NCBI GenBank assembly: GCA_007136585.1
Contig: SLGR01000095.1
Span: 1-6,697 of the forward strand
DNA from: Candidatus Sumerlaeota bacterium
GTDB lineage: Bacteria > CG03 > SLGR01
Length of the DNA: 6,697 bases
Direction of reading: 5' to 3'
The position numbers were made by a program, and so were the translations under genes. Shown piece after piece: positions 1-5,256 of this stretch. The first letter of the stretch is position 1; every line of letters begins with the position of its first letter. The notes beneath the pieces were generated by a model. It searched no databases and was not told where the DNA came from. It saw only the letters and a program-made list of their open reading frames with translations.

Positions 1-1
1 A

Positions 2-70
2 GAAAAGCATAAAGCGGGCAGAGTTATTCCTGCGGCATATCTTATAGTATTTCGGAAAACCAGCGCCTGA
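2..70 (+). CDS. Possible C-terminal tail of an upstream gene (partial, unidentified)
   Basis: An open frame enters from the left edge and ends at TGA 68-70, giving 22 residues that finish in AAYLIVFRKTSA. A hydrophobic beta-strand-like run followed by basic residues resembles the last strand of many Rossmann-fold methyltransferases, but this is too short to identify. A second frame (bases 3-47, stop TAG) is equally open, so the choice of frame rests only on the more protein-like composition. The upstream sequence is needed to decide. Confidence 0.3.
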   Translation, partial: EKHKAGRVIPAAYLIVFRKTSA

Positions 71-82
71 TCTTCCTGTCTT

Positions 83-111
83 TTGTATTATAACGCAAAT
101 ATTATTATAGT
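83..111 (+). promoter_or_regulatory. Weak candidate promoter upstream of the ExeA-like ATPase
   Basis: An AT-rich stretch at 81-112 contains several overlapping -10-like hexamers (TATTAT at 100 and 103, TATAGT at 106-111). TTGTAT at 83-88 lies 17 bases before TATAGT but matches the -35 consensus only in its first half. A transcript starting near 118 would carry a leader of about 75 bases. The rest of 71-192 shows no gene and no clear hairpin. Confidence 0.25.
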
Positions 112-192
112 TATCCGTGGTATCATTGCGGTAAGTTAAATGAGAGTTGGCGGCAGAGTTCTGGAAATACCGGCGTACTGAAATGAATAAAA

Positions 193-993
193 ATGTATAA
201 AAAATACTGGGAGTTCTCTGATAAGCCTTTTCAGAACACCCCCGACCCGAAATACTTATACCGTTCGGAGCAGCACGAGGAGGCCCTGGCGCGTATGCTG
301 TATGTTGTAAGGGAACATATGGGGTGTGTTGTTTTGAGCGGGGTCTTCGGGTGCGGAAAGACCCTTCTTCTTAATACCCTGGAGGAGGAGCTTGCCGGGA
401 CCCGGTACCGGGTGGCCAGGCTCAATAACCCCCAGCTGGACTCTTCGGGTATTCTCCAGTCCCTTTTATACAGGCTGGGGGTAAAAGGAAGGCTCCCCTC
501 GTCAAAAGCAGGGGTCTTGAACAGGCTGGACAGGATAATAGAGGATAACTTCAGGGACGGCAGGGAAACCATAGTTATGGTGGACGAGGCTCACGTTATT
601 GAAGAGCTGGAAGTTTTTGAGGAACTCCGTATGATGCTTAACTGGCAGAAGAACGACAGGCCGCTTGTCACCCTTATTCTATGCGGCCAGCCTGAGCTTT
701 ACGATAAGGTTTCAAATATAAAACAGCTGGCCCAGAGGGTCAGTATAAAGGCCTCCCTGGCGCCTTTTGCTAAGGAGGATACGAAAAGGTATATAAACCA
801 CAGGCTTAAGGTGGCGGGGAGGGAGCTTCCGGCTTTTTCAGAGCAGGCCTATAACGAGATATTTGCCGCATCCGGGGGTATTCCCAGAAGGATAAACTCC
901 ATCTGCGACCTGAGCCTTCTTTCGGGGTATATGAAGGGGAGGCGGTATGTCGGAGAAGAGCTTGTGCGTGATGCCGCAGGTGACCTTATATGA
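193..993 (+). CDS. ExeA/GspA-like AAA+ ATPase, short soluble form
   Basis: This is a predicted cytoplasmic P-loop ATPase of 266 residues. The N-terminus (YWEFSDKPFQNTPDPKYLY, residues 5-23) is the signature opening of the ExeA/GspA family. Walker A is GVFGCGKT (50-57) and Walker B is IVMVDEAH (127-134). A sensor-1-like strand ending in GQPEL is at 165-169, an arginine-finger candidate R182 lies in QRVSIKASLAPF, and a sensor-2 motif GGIPRRIN is at 228-235. Full-length ExeA is roughly twice as long and adds a transmembrane helix and a periplasmic peptidoglycan-binding domain. Neither is present here, so the protein resembles the compact relatives found near type II secretion, type IV pilus and exosortase/exopolysaccharide loci. 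An in-frame TGA at 184-186 lies just before the ATG, so the start cannot be further upstream. No Shine-Dalgarno sequence is visible. The product assignment is firm at family level, but the partner system is unknown. It ends 48 bases before mpgS, on the same strand. Confidence 0.9.
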   Translation: MYKKYWEFSDKPFQNTPDPKYLYRSEQHEEALARMLYVVREHMGCVVLSGVFGCGKTLLLNTLEEELAGTRYRVARLNNPQLDSSGILQSLLYRLGVKGRLPSSKAGVLNRLDRIIEDNFRDGRETIVMVDEAHVIEELEVFEELRMMLNWQKNDRPLVTLILCGQPELYDKVSNIKQLAQRVSIKASLAPFAKEDTKRYINHRLKVAGRELPAFSEQAYNEIFAASGGIPRRINSICDLSLLSGYMKGRRYVGEELVRDAAGDLI

Positions 994-1023
994 GGATGTC
1001 TTTGTTGCCATCTGCGGGATATT

Positions 1024-1033
1024 TATATATAAA
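1024..1033 (+). promoter_or_regulatory. Candidate -10 element just upstream of mpgS
   Basis: TATATATAAA at 1024-1033 offers TATATA (1024-1029) or TATAAA (1028-1033, five of six matches to the -10 consensus). A poor -35 candidate, TTGTTG, lies at 1002-1007, 16 bases before the first of these. The element ends only 8-12 bases before the mpgS ATG at 1042, which would put the RNA start almost on the start codon. It sits in the 48-base gap after the ATPase gene, so mpgS-mpgP may have its own promoter. Confidence 0.4.
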
Positions 1034-1041
1034 GATTTACT

Positions 1042-2235
1042 ATGATTATAGAAATACCGGGTGAATTAGAGAGGTTCGGGGGGAATATAATATACGAGCT
1101 CCAGAGGGTGCTTCTCCTGGATTCGGGGCTGAGGAAGAAGGCTCCCGACCTGGATTCCTCCGCATACCCTTACTACAATATCTCGTACGAGGAATCGTAC
1201 GCTATAGAGTCAAAAATGAGTATTGTGGTTCCGGTAAAGGATGTGCCCCTTAAGCTTCTTGAGGGGGTGCTCTTTGCTATCCCCCATCACTGCCACGTGA
1301 TCGTTGTCTCAAACAGCTCAAAGGTCCCCGCAGACAGGTTTGTTATGGAGAAAAAACTGGTGGACAATATAAGGAAGTTCACCAGAAGGCCGATATCCAT
1401 TGTTTACCAGAAGGATAAGAAACTCTCCGGGGCGCTTAAAGACGCCGGTTACAGCAGCGTGCTGGACTCTAAGGGCATCATAAAGAGCGGTAAGGGGGAG
1501 GGGATGATCCTTGCTATGGCTCTGGCGAAGGCCGCGGGGAAGAAGTATATCGGGTTCATTGACGCCGATAATTATTTCCCGGGGTCGGTTCACGAGTATG
1601 TCAAGGAGTACGCCGCCGGGTTTTCAATAAGCGAGTCACGGTTCACAATGGTCAGGATAGCCTGGTACAGCAAGCCGGAGATATCAAAGGATAACCTTTT
1701 CTTTACCAAGCAGGGGCGCTCCTCGGTGGTAACAAATAAGTTCCTGAATAAGATAATAAGTTACTATACGGGGTTTGAGACCGAGATAGTAAGGACCGGA
1801 AACGCCGGGGAGCACGCCCTCTCTACAGAGCTTGCTATGGTCCTGGGGTATTCTTCCGGGTATTCCATAGAGTCCTACCATTATATAAACCTGTTGGAAA
1901 ACTTCGGCGGCCTGGATACCATACCCTATAAGAAGGTCATGAATGATTTCATAGAGATATTCCAGATCAATTCGCGCAACCCGCATTTTCACCAGAAAAA
2001 AGGCAGCCGGCATATAAGGAATATGATAAAGGATTCCCTCAAGGTTATGTACCACTCGTCTGTATGTCCTGAGCCCATCCGGGAGGAGATAATACAGGAT
2101 CTTACGGCGCGCGAGGCCCTCAAGGAAGGGGAGGAGCTTGAGAAGGGAATCTACTATCCGCCCCTTGCGAGCCTGGATTTCGATAAGTTCAAAGACAGCC
2201 TTCCCGGACCCCTTACAGAGACTCTCTTACCCTGA
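1042..2235 (+). CDS. mpgS: Mannosyl-3-phosphoglycerate synthase (GT55)
   Basis: It transfers mannose from GDP-mannose to 3-phosphoglycerate, giving mannosyl-3-phosphoglycerate (EC 2.4.1.217), the first step of the two-step route to the compatible solute mannosylglycerate. It should be a cytoplasmic retaining GT-A enzyme. At 397 residues it has the usual family length. The N-terminus (IEIPGELERFGG, 3-14) is family-typical. The nucleotide-binding strand IVVPVKD is at 61-67, VVSNSS at 88-93, and the GKGEGM loop at 150-155. The metal-binding DAD is D174-A175-D176 within FIDADNYFPG. The MPGS-specific blocks RTGNAGEHALS (251-261) and NPHFHQKKGSRHI (313-325) are intact, as is the YYPP near the C-terminus. 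From memory these blocks match the Thermus thermophilus enzyme closely. An in-frame TAA at 1030-1032 fixes the ATG at 1042. There is no Shine-Dalgarno sequence. It is followed in the same frame by TGA, TAG and the mpgP ATG. The genes that make GDP-mannose are not in this window. Confidence 0.96.
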   Translation: MIIEIPGELERFGGNIIYELQRVLLLDSGLRKKAPDLDSSAYPYYNISYEESYAIESKMSIVVPVKDVPLKLLEGVLFAIPHHCHVIVVSNSSKVPADRFVMEKKLVDNIRKFTRRPISIVYQKDKKLSGALKDAGYSSVLDSKGIIKSGKGEGMILAMALAKAAGKKYIGFIDADNYFPGSVHEYVKEYAAGFSISESRFTMVRIAWYSKPEISKDNLFFTKQGRSSVVTNKFLNKIISYYTGFETEIVRTGNAGEHALSTELAMVLGYSSGYSIESYHYINLLENFGGLDTIPYKKVMNDFIEIFQINSRNPHFHQKKGSRHIRNMIKDSLKVMYHSSVCPEPIREEIIQDLTAREALKEGEELEKGIYYPPLASLDFDKFKDSLPGPLTETLLP

Positions 2236-2238
2236 TAG

Positions 2239-3024
2239 ATGCAGGTTGTCTTTACCGACCTTGACGGAACCCTTATAGATTTTCACGATTACTCTTACGA
2301 TAAATCCGAAGCGGCTCTTCGCAGGCTTAAGGAAAACAGTATCCCCGTTATATTCAATACCGGGAAAACCCCCGCGGAGAATTTTTATTACCGGGAAAAG
2401 CTGGGCATAGCCGATCCATTTATAACAGAGAACGGCTCGGCGATATACATACCCGAGGGGTATTTTGATTTTGAGTTTGATTACAGCCTCAGGAAGGACG
2501 GGTTTCTGGTAATAGAGCTTGGGGCCGGATACGGGCGGATTATATCGGCCCTTAATTCAATAAACTCGGCAGAGGGGTGGAGTATAAGGGGGCGTTCCGC
2601 AATGTCTGTGGATGAGGTCGCAAGGGATGCCGGTATGCCGGCGGAGCTTGCCCGCCTTGCCAGGATGAGAGAGTACAGCGAGAGTTTCAGGTTCGGAGGC
2701 GATACAGGAAATCTCAGCGAAGCCGCGGCGGGGTTTTCAATGAAAATAATCCACGGGGGTAAATACCTCAACCTTGTAGGGGAAGGAGCGGATAAGGGAA
2801 GGGCCGCACTGAGGCTCCTGGAGCTTTACAGAAAGATATACCCTGGAATAAGATCCGTTGGGATAGGGGACAGCAGCAACGATATACCTCTTCTTGAGGC
2901 TGTTGACCTCCCGGTTCTTGTGAGCACAGAGCGGGTCCTGCTTCCCGGCGCCCGTCTTACCGGGGCGGAAGGGCCGGAAGGGTTCTCAGAGGCCGTAGAG
3001 AGGTTTATTCTCCCCGGTTCCTGA
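2239..3024 (+). CDS. mpgP: Mannosyl-3-phosphoglycerate phosphatase (HAD superfamily)
   Basis: It removes the phosphate from mannosyl-3-phosphoglycerate to release mannosylglycerate (EC 3.1.3.70), completing the two-step pathway. The 261-residue length is typical. HAD motif I is FTDLDGT (5-11), with nucleophile D7 and acid/base D9. Motif II is NTGKT (40-44), with T41 as the likely phosphate contact. Motif III lysine is K186 in GADKG, and motif IV is GIGDSSNDIPLLE (208-220), with D211 and D215 as Mg2+ ligands. Family-specific cap features are ITENGSAIYIP (62-72), REYSESF (144-150) and the HGGKYLNLVG segment (172-181). The generic Cof-type sugar phosphatase alternative is made unlikely by these and by the position directly after mpgS. 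Its ATG lies three bases after the mpgS stop, in the same frame and with no ribosome binding site of its own visible, so translation is probably coupled to mpgS. The last 20 bases overlap the end of mgs on the other strand. Confidence 0.95.
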   Translation: MQVVFTDLDGTLIDFHDYSYDKSEAALRRLKENSIPVIFNTGKTPAENFYYREKLGIADPFITENGSAIYIPEGYFDFEFDYSLRKDGFLVIELGAGYGRIISALNSINSAEGWSIRGRSAMSVDEVARDAGMPAELARLARMREYSESFRFGGDTGNLSEAAAGFSMKIIHGGKYLNLVGEGADKGRAALRLLELYRKIYPGIRSVGIGDSSNDIPLLEAVDLPVLVSTERVLLPGARLTGAEGPEGFSEAVERFILPGS

Positions 3025-4189
3025 GATCTTCCAGAGTCTCGACCTTCTTGCTGACCCTGGCATAACCGTCTATCATCCTGTATAGGTGTCTGAAAGAGTA
3101 GCTGTACCCCTTAAGAGCCACGTTGGTGGTGTACCAGAGAACCCTTGATACCCAGAGTTTGAAAAGGAGTTTTCTCCAGTCGGGGCATCCGGGATCAAAA
3201 TTTTCAAGGAGCGTCCTGTAGGAAGTGTACCAGTTGGCGTCATCCATAAAATCAAAGACGATCCTCTCAGTGTTCTCTCTCATTTTTTTTCCTATTTCAG
3301 GCGGGAAGAGGTCCAGGAGGCTTTTCTGCTTTTCGTTCCAGTCCTCCGAGAGGAGGCAGAGTGTTTTCTGTATATCAAACCCCAGCTTGTTCTCAACCCT
3401 GTTTGAGACCCCCGAGGCGTGTTCTATCCTATGTTTTATATGACTGATGCCGGTTCCGCCCTGGAGGTAGTATATCACTGAGAAACACTCGTAAAGCATT
3501 GATTCCAGCGCGTCAAGACCCGGGTAGAGCGCATGGTCCTTCCCCGAGCTCATATAGGTCTCGTACATAGAGAACCCGTTTTCCACCATTTTGTAGGTAT
3601 AGATTGTATCTATACCCCAGTCGGACTGGGCCAGTACATCCGGGTCTTTTATGAGCGTTTCCGCGACCTTTCTTTCCATAAGAAGCTCCCCGCCGAGCGG
3701 CTGCTCTATGAAGGGAAGCTGGGTATCGGGATAGAGGAGCGAGAACCCGGTCTTTGTTATCATCCAGGTTATCATCGCATCGGTCCTGGCCCTGGGAAAG
3801 TAGTGCCTGACAACGTCAAACCCCATATTGGCCGCTTTCTCCGATTCCAGGACCCACTCTTTTGAGAAGTTCTTGATATCGGCGTCATAGAAGTGTATTC
3901 TTTTAAAACCGGTCTCTTCTATGAAATACTTCAAGGCGGTATTCATCCCGTCGCCTTTTCCGGGCCTTTTGCTTCCGAGCCTCTCCTGGACGAGGAAAGT
4001 AACCTTTGAGTCTTTCAGCGCGGGGTCCCCTTTAACCGCCTCAAGGGACTGGGTGTAACACTCGTTCTCTCTGGCCCCTACGCAGAGCACCTCGCCCACC
4101 TCGGGGATATCCGCCGCGGCTCTTATATTATTTACAAATACCTCAACGTTCTCTTCCTTGAACGGAAACGACACTAAACTTTTACTCAT
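3005..4189 (-). CDS. mgs: Mannosylglycerate synthase, single-step (GT78)
   Basis: It condenses GDP-mannose with D-glycerate directly to mannosylglycerate (EC 2.4.1.269), with no phosphorylated intermediate. The 394-residue protein aligns along its whole length, by recall, with the Rhodothermus marinus enzyme of known structure. The N-terminal FPFKEE (8-13), QERLGSKRPGKGDGMNTAL (68-86), IHFYDAD (98-104), VRHYFPRARTDAMITWMIT (127-145), IEQPLGGELLM (161-171) and SDWGIDT (189-195) are near-identical. The expected functional residues are present: E13, K78, the metal-binding D102-A-D104, R133, W191, H219 as a third metal ligand, and Y222. The C-terminal helical domain is complete (NFMDE-like FDFMDDANW 312-320, LLFKLWVSRVLWYT 341-354). 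The start is supported by a near-perfect Shine-Dalgarno sequence and by the match to the R. marinus N-terminus. It is the second gene of a minus-strand pair with the glycerate kinase and overlaps mpgP tail to tail. R. marinus Mgs tolerates other GDP-sugars and acceptors such as lactate or glycolate, so specificity here is inferred. Confidence 0.96.
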   Translation of the reverse strand: MSKSLVSFPFKEENVEVFVNNIRAAADIPEVGEVLCVGARENECYTQSLEAVKGDPALKDSKVTFLVQERLGSKRPGKGDGMNTALKYFIEETGFKRIHFYDADIKNFSKEWVLESEKAANMGFDVVRHYFPRARTDAMITWMITKTGFSLLYPDTQLPFIEQPLGGELLMERKVAETLIKDPDVLAQSDWGIDTIYTYKMVENGFSMYETYMSSGKDHALYPGLDALESMLYECFSVIYYLQGGTGISHIKHRIEHASGVSNRVENKLGFDIQKTLCLLSEDWNEKQKSLLDLFPPEIGKKMRENTERIVFDFMDDANWYTSYRTLLENFDPGCPDWRKLLFKLWVSRVLWYTTNVALKGYSYSFRHLYRMIDGYARVSKKVETLEDLRNRGE

Positions 4190-4193
4190 CTCA

Positions 4194-4199
4194 CCTCCT
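4194..4199 (-). promoter_or_regulatory. Strong Shine-Dalgarno site for mgs
   Basis: Read on the minus strand, the bases before the mgs ATG are CAGGAGGTGAG. AGGAGGTGA is a full match to the anti-Shine-Dalgarno region, and the core AGGAGG ends four bases before the ATG. It fixes the start at 4189 and predicts strong translation. None of the plus-strand genes in the window has a comparable site. Confidence 0.85.
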
Positions 4200-4223
4200 G
4201 GGGTCGGACTATAACTTTATAAC

Positions 4224-5060
4224 TTATTGCCGGCATTTTACATCCTTTATCCTTCTCTCTGCGTCGATCTCCACCACTATATCCGCGGTCTCAGGCAAAG
4301 TTTCCGCTATATGCTGCACCCAGCGCTGGTAATGGTCCACAAAATCCCTCACCTGGCTCTCTGTCATCGCTTCTTTACCCTCGGCCCTGAGCTCTTTTTC
4401 CTGCTGCAGGCGGTGGCGGTAGACGTCATCAAAATCCTCTGTATATATCATAATCAGCAGCTCAATATATTTCCAGAGCCGGGAGTAATCTGTTTTCAGC
4501 CTTGAGTTTATGTACTCTGCAGTTTCGGAGTCCGGGTCAAGGCGGGATTCAATCCGGTTAACGGGACTTTTTATCTTATTATCATTAACAGGGGCTTCGC
4601 AGAGGTTCCACCCTTCAAAGATTATAAAATCCGGGCGTCCCTTAAATATCTGCCAGTCCTTCTTCGGGGCCCGGTCTCCCTTGCCTCCCTTGAGCCACTT
4701 ATTAAACCGTGGTATACGGGTTACGGTCTCCTCTTTTGCTCCGGAAAGGTTTCTTATTACCTCCGCGGCAAGGCGGGTGTCGTGGGTTCCGGGGCCCCGC
4801 ACGTCAAGGAGTTTTCTTTTCCGGGCCTCTTTCTCCCGTTTATCGTAACTCCAGTAGAAGTCGTCTATGGAAAAGGAGACCGTTCTTTTTCCGGCTTTCT
4901 CAAGGTTTTCTTTTATCCTGGAGGCAAGTGTGGTTTTCCCCGATCCGGGATGTCCGTTTATCCCTATAACAGGCGAGGGGGTTCTGGCGGTCCTGAGAAT
5001 CCACCTGGAAAATGTTTCTGCCGAATCCCTGAGTTCCCTGCCTTTGAGCTCTTTGAACAA
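4224..5060 (-). CDS. D-glycerate 3-kinase, GLYK-type P-loop kinase
   Basis: It is predicted to phosphorylate D-glycerate to 3-phosphoglycerate with ATP (EC 2.7.1.31). It belongs to the P-loop family of plant GLYK and related bacterial and fungal kinases, not to the GarK/GlxK families. Over 278 residues it shows Walker A GHPGSGKT (36-43), SIDDFY (64-69), LLDVRGPGTHDTRL (84-97), the basic PRFNKWLKGGKGDR segment (117-130), IIFEGWNLC (146-154), and the late HRLQQEKELRAEG...MTESQVRDFVDHY block (216-244). All are GLYK hallmarks. A uridine kinase or phosphoribulokinase is the remote alternative. The start is TTG at 5060: no ATG or GTG lies nearby, an AAAGGA motif sits six bases upstream, and a good promoter precedes it. 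It is the first gene of a pair, 34 bases before mgs. The product 3-phosphoglycerate is the MpgS acceptor and the substrate D-glycerate is the Mgs acceptor, so the enzyme links the two mannosylglycerate routes or salvages glycerate when the solute is broken down. That role is inferred from context. Confidence 0.88.
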   Translation of the reverse strand: MFKELKGRELRDSAETFSRWILRTARTPSPVIGINGHPGSGKTTLASRIKENLEKAGKRTVSFSIDDFYWSYDKREKEARKRKLLDVRGPGTHDTRLAAEVIRNLSGAKEETVTRIPRFNKWLKGGKGDRAPKKDWQIFKGRPDFIIFEGWNLCEAPVNDNKIKSPVNRIESRLDPDSETAEYINSRLKTDYSRLWKYIELLIMIYTEDFDDVYRHRLQQEKELRAEGKEAMTESQVRDFVDHYQRWVQHIAETLPETADIVVEIDAERRIKDVKCRQ

Positions 5061-5066
5061 ATGATA

Positions 5067-5072
5067 TCCTTT
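5067..5072 (-). promoter_or_regulatory. Ribosome binding site for the TTG-started glycerate kinase
   Basis: On the minus strand AAAGGA is followed by six bases (TATCAT) and then TTG at 5060. The spacing is good, and this supports TTG as the true start in the absence of any nearby ATG or GTG in frame. Confidence 0.6.
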
Positions 5073-5084
5073 CTTCCCGTGGAG

Positions 5085-5096
5085 TAATTATAATTA
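5085..5096. repeat. Perfect 12-bp AT palindrome over the kinase-mgs -10 box
   Basis: TAATTATAATTA equals its own reverse complement and is also a direct repeat of TAATTA. It covers the minus-strand -10 element and carries a TATAAT on both strands (plus 5089-5094, minus 5092-5087). It could serve as an operator for a dimeric regulator, as a bidirectional -10 element, or simply reflect AT richness at a promoter. Confidence 0.5.
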
Positions 5097-5115
5097 ATTG
5101 TTGCGGAGATGTGAA
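5087..5115 (-). promoter_or_regulatory. Sigma70-like promoter of the glycerate kinase-mgs operon
   Basis: On the minus strand TTCACA (5115-5110, five of six matches to -35) is followed after exactly 17 bases by a perfect TATAAT (5092-5087). RNA would start near 5080, giving a leader of about 20 bases that contains the AAAGGA ribosome binding site. The -10 box lies inside a perfect 12-base palindrome. This is the best-formed promoter in the window. Confidence 0.65.
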
Positions 5116-5133
5116 GCCGGGAGTTTGAATTTC

Positions 5134-5163
5134 TTGACTTGAGAGAGGGATATTTAATATCAT
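5134..5163 (+). promoter_or_regulatory. Candidate promoter of the aminotransferase gene
   Basis: TTGACT (5134-5139, five of six matches to -35) is followed after 18 bases by TATCAT (5158-5163, five of six). TAATAT at 5155-5160 is an alternative -10 with a 15-base spacer. Transcription from here would leave a leader of roughly 85 bases before the ATG at 5257. It is divergent from the kinase-mgs promoter, with the two -35 boxes only 18 bases apart. Confidence 0.45.
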
Positions 5164-5256
5164 CTTTCTGATTCAGATCTTTTTGGGAACTTCGCTCCCG
5201 CATAAGAAACCCGGGGCGGGTCAGGGTTTAACAGGACTAGAAATGGAAAATAAACA

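Noticed and set aside
231-572. Minus-strand frame of 113 codons opposite the ATPase
   Set aside because: It is antisense to the Walker A region of a clear AAA+ gene and its Ser/Leu/Arg-rich composition is typical of a shadow frame.
1318-2055. Minus-strand frames of 91 and 123 codons inside mpgS
   Set aside because: Both are antisense to conserved MPGS motifs and encode nothing recognisable.
2233-2238. Recoding of TGA as an amino acid, giving an MpgS-MpgP fusion
   Set aside because: A TAG follows immediately, an ATG comes right after it, and TGA ends other genes in the window at expected lengths (993, 3024, 6396).
3533-3865. Plus-strand open frame of 110 codons inside mgs
   Set aside because: It lies wholly opposite a gene with strong family motifs, and its translation shows no recognisable domain.
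3005-4189. Glucosyl-3-phosphoglycerate synthase (GT81) as the identity of the minus-strand glycosyltransferase
   Set aside because: The GKGDG and DAD motifs are shared between these families, but the full-length similarity, the FPFKEE start, the HYFPRARTDAMITWMIT block and the C-terminal helical domain all point to GT78 mannosylglycerate synthase.
4227-5087. Several overlapping plus-strand open frames opposite the glycerate kinase
   Set aside because: They are antisense to a motif-rich kinase gene, have low-complexity Arg/Ser/Phe/Pro composition, and show no ribosome binding sites.
5185-5199. Possible intrinsic terminator between the divergent genes
   Set aside because: The stem is only four base pairs, and the T-run lies before the hairpin on the plus strand and becomes an A-run on the minus strand. 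Divergent genes also do not need a terminator here.
4900-5203. Minus-strand frames of 79 and 87 codons across the divergent intergenic region
   Set aside because: They read through the kinase start in other frames and across the predicted promoter, and their composition is not protein-like.
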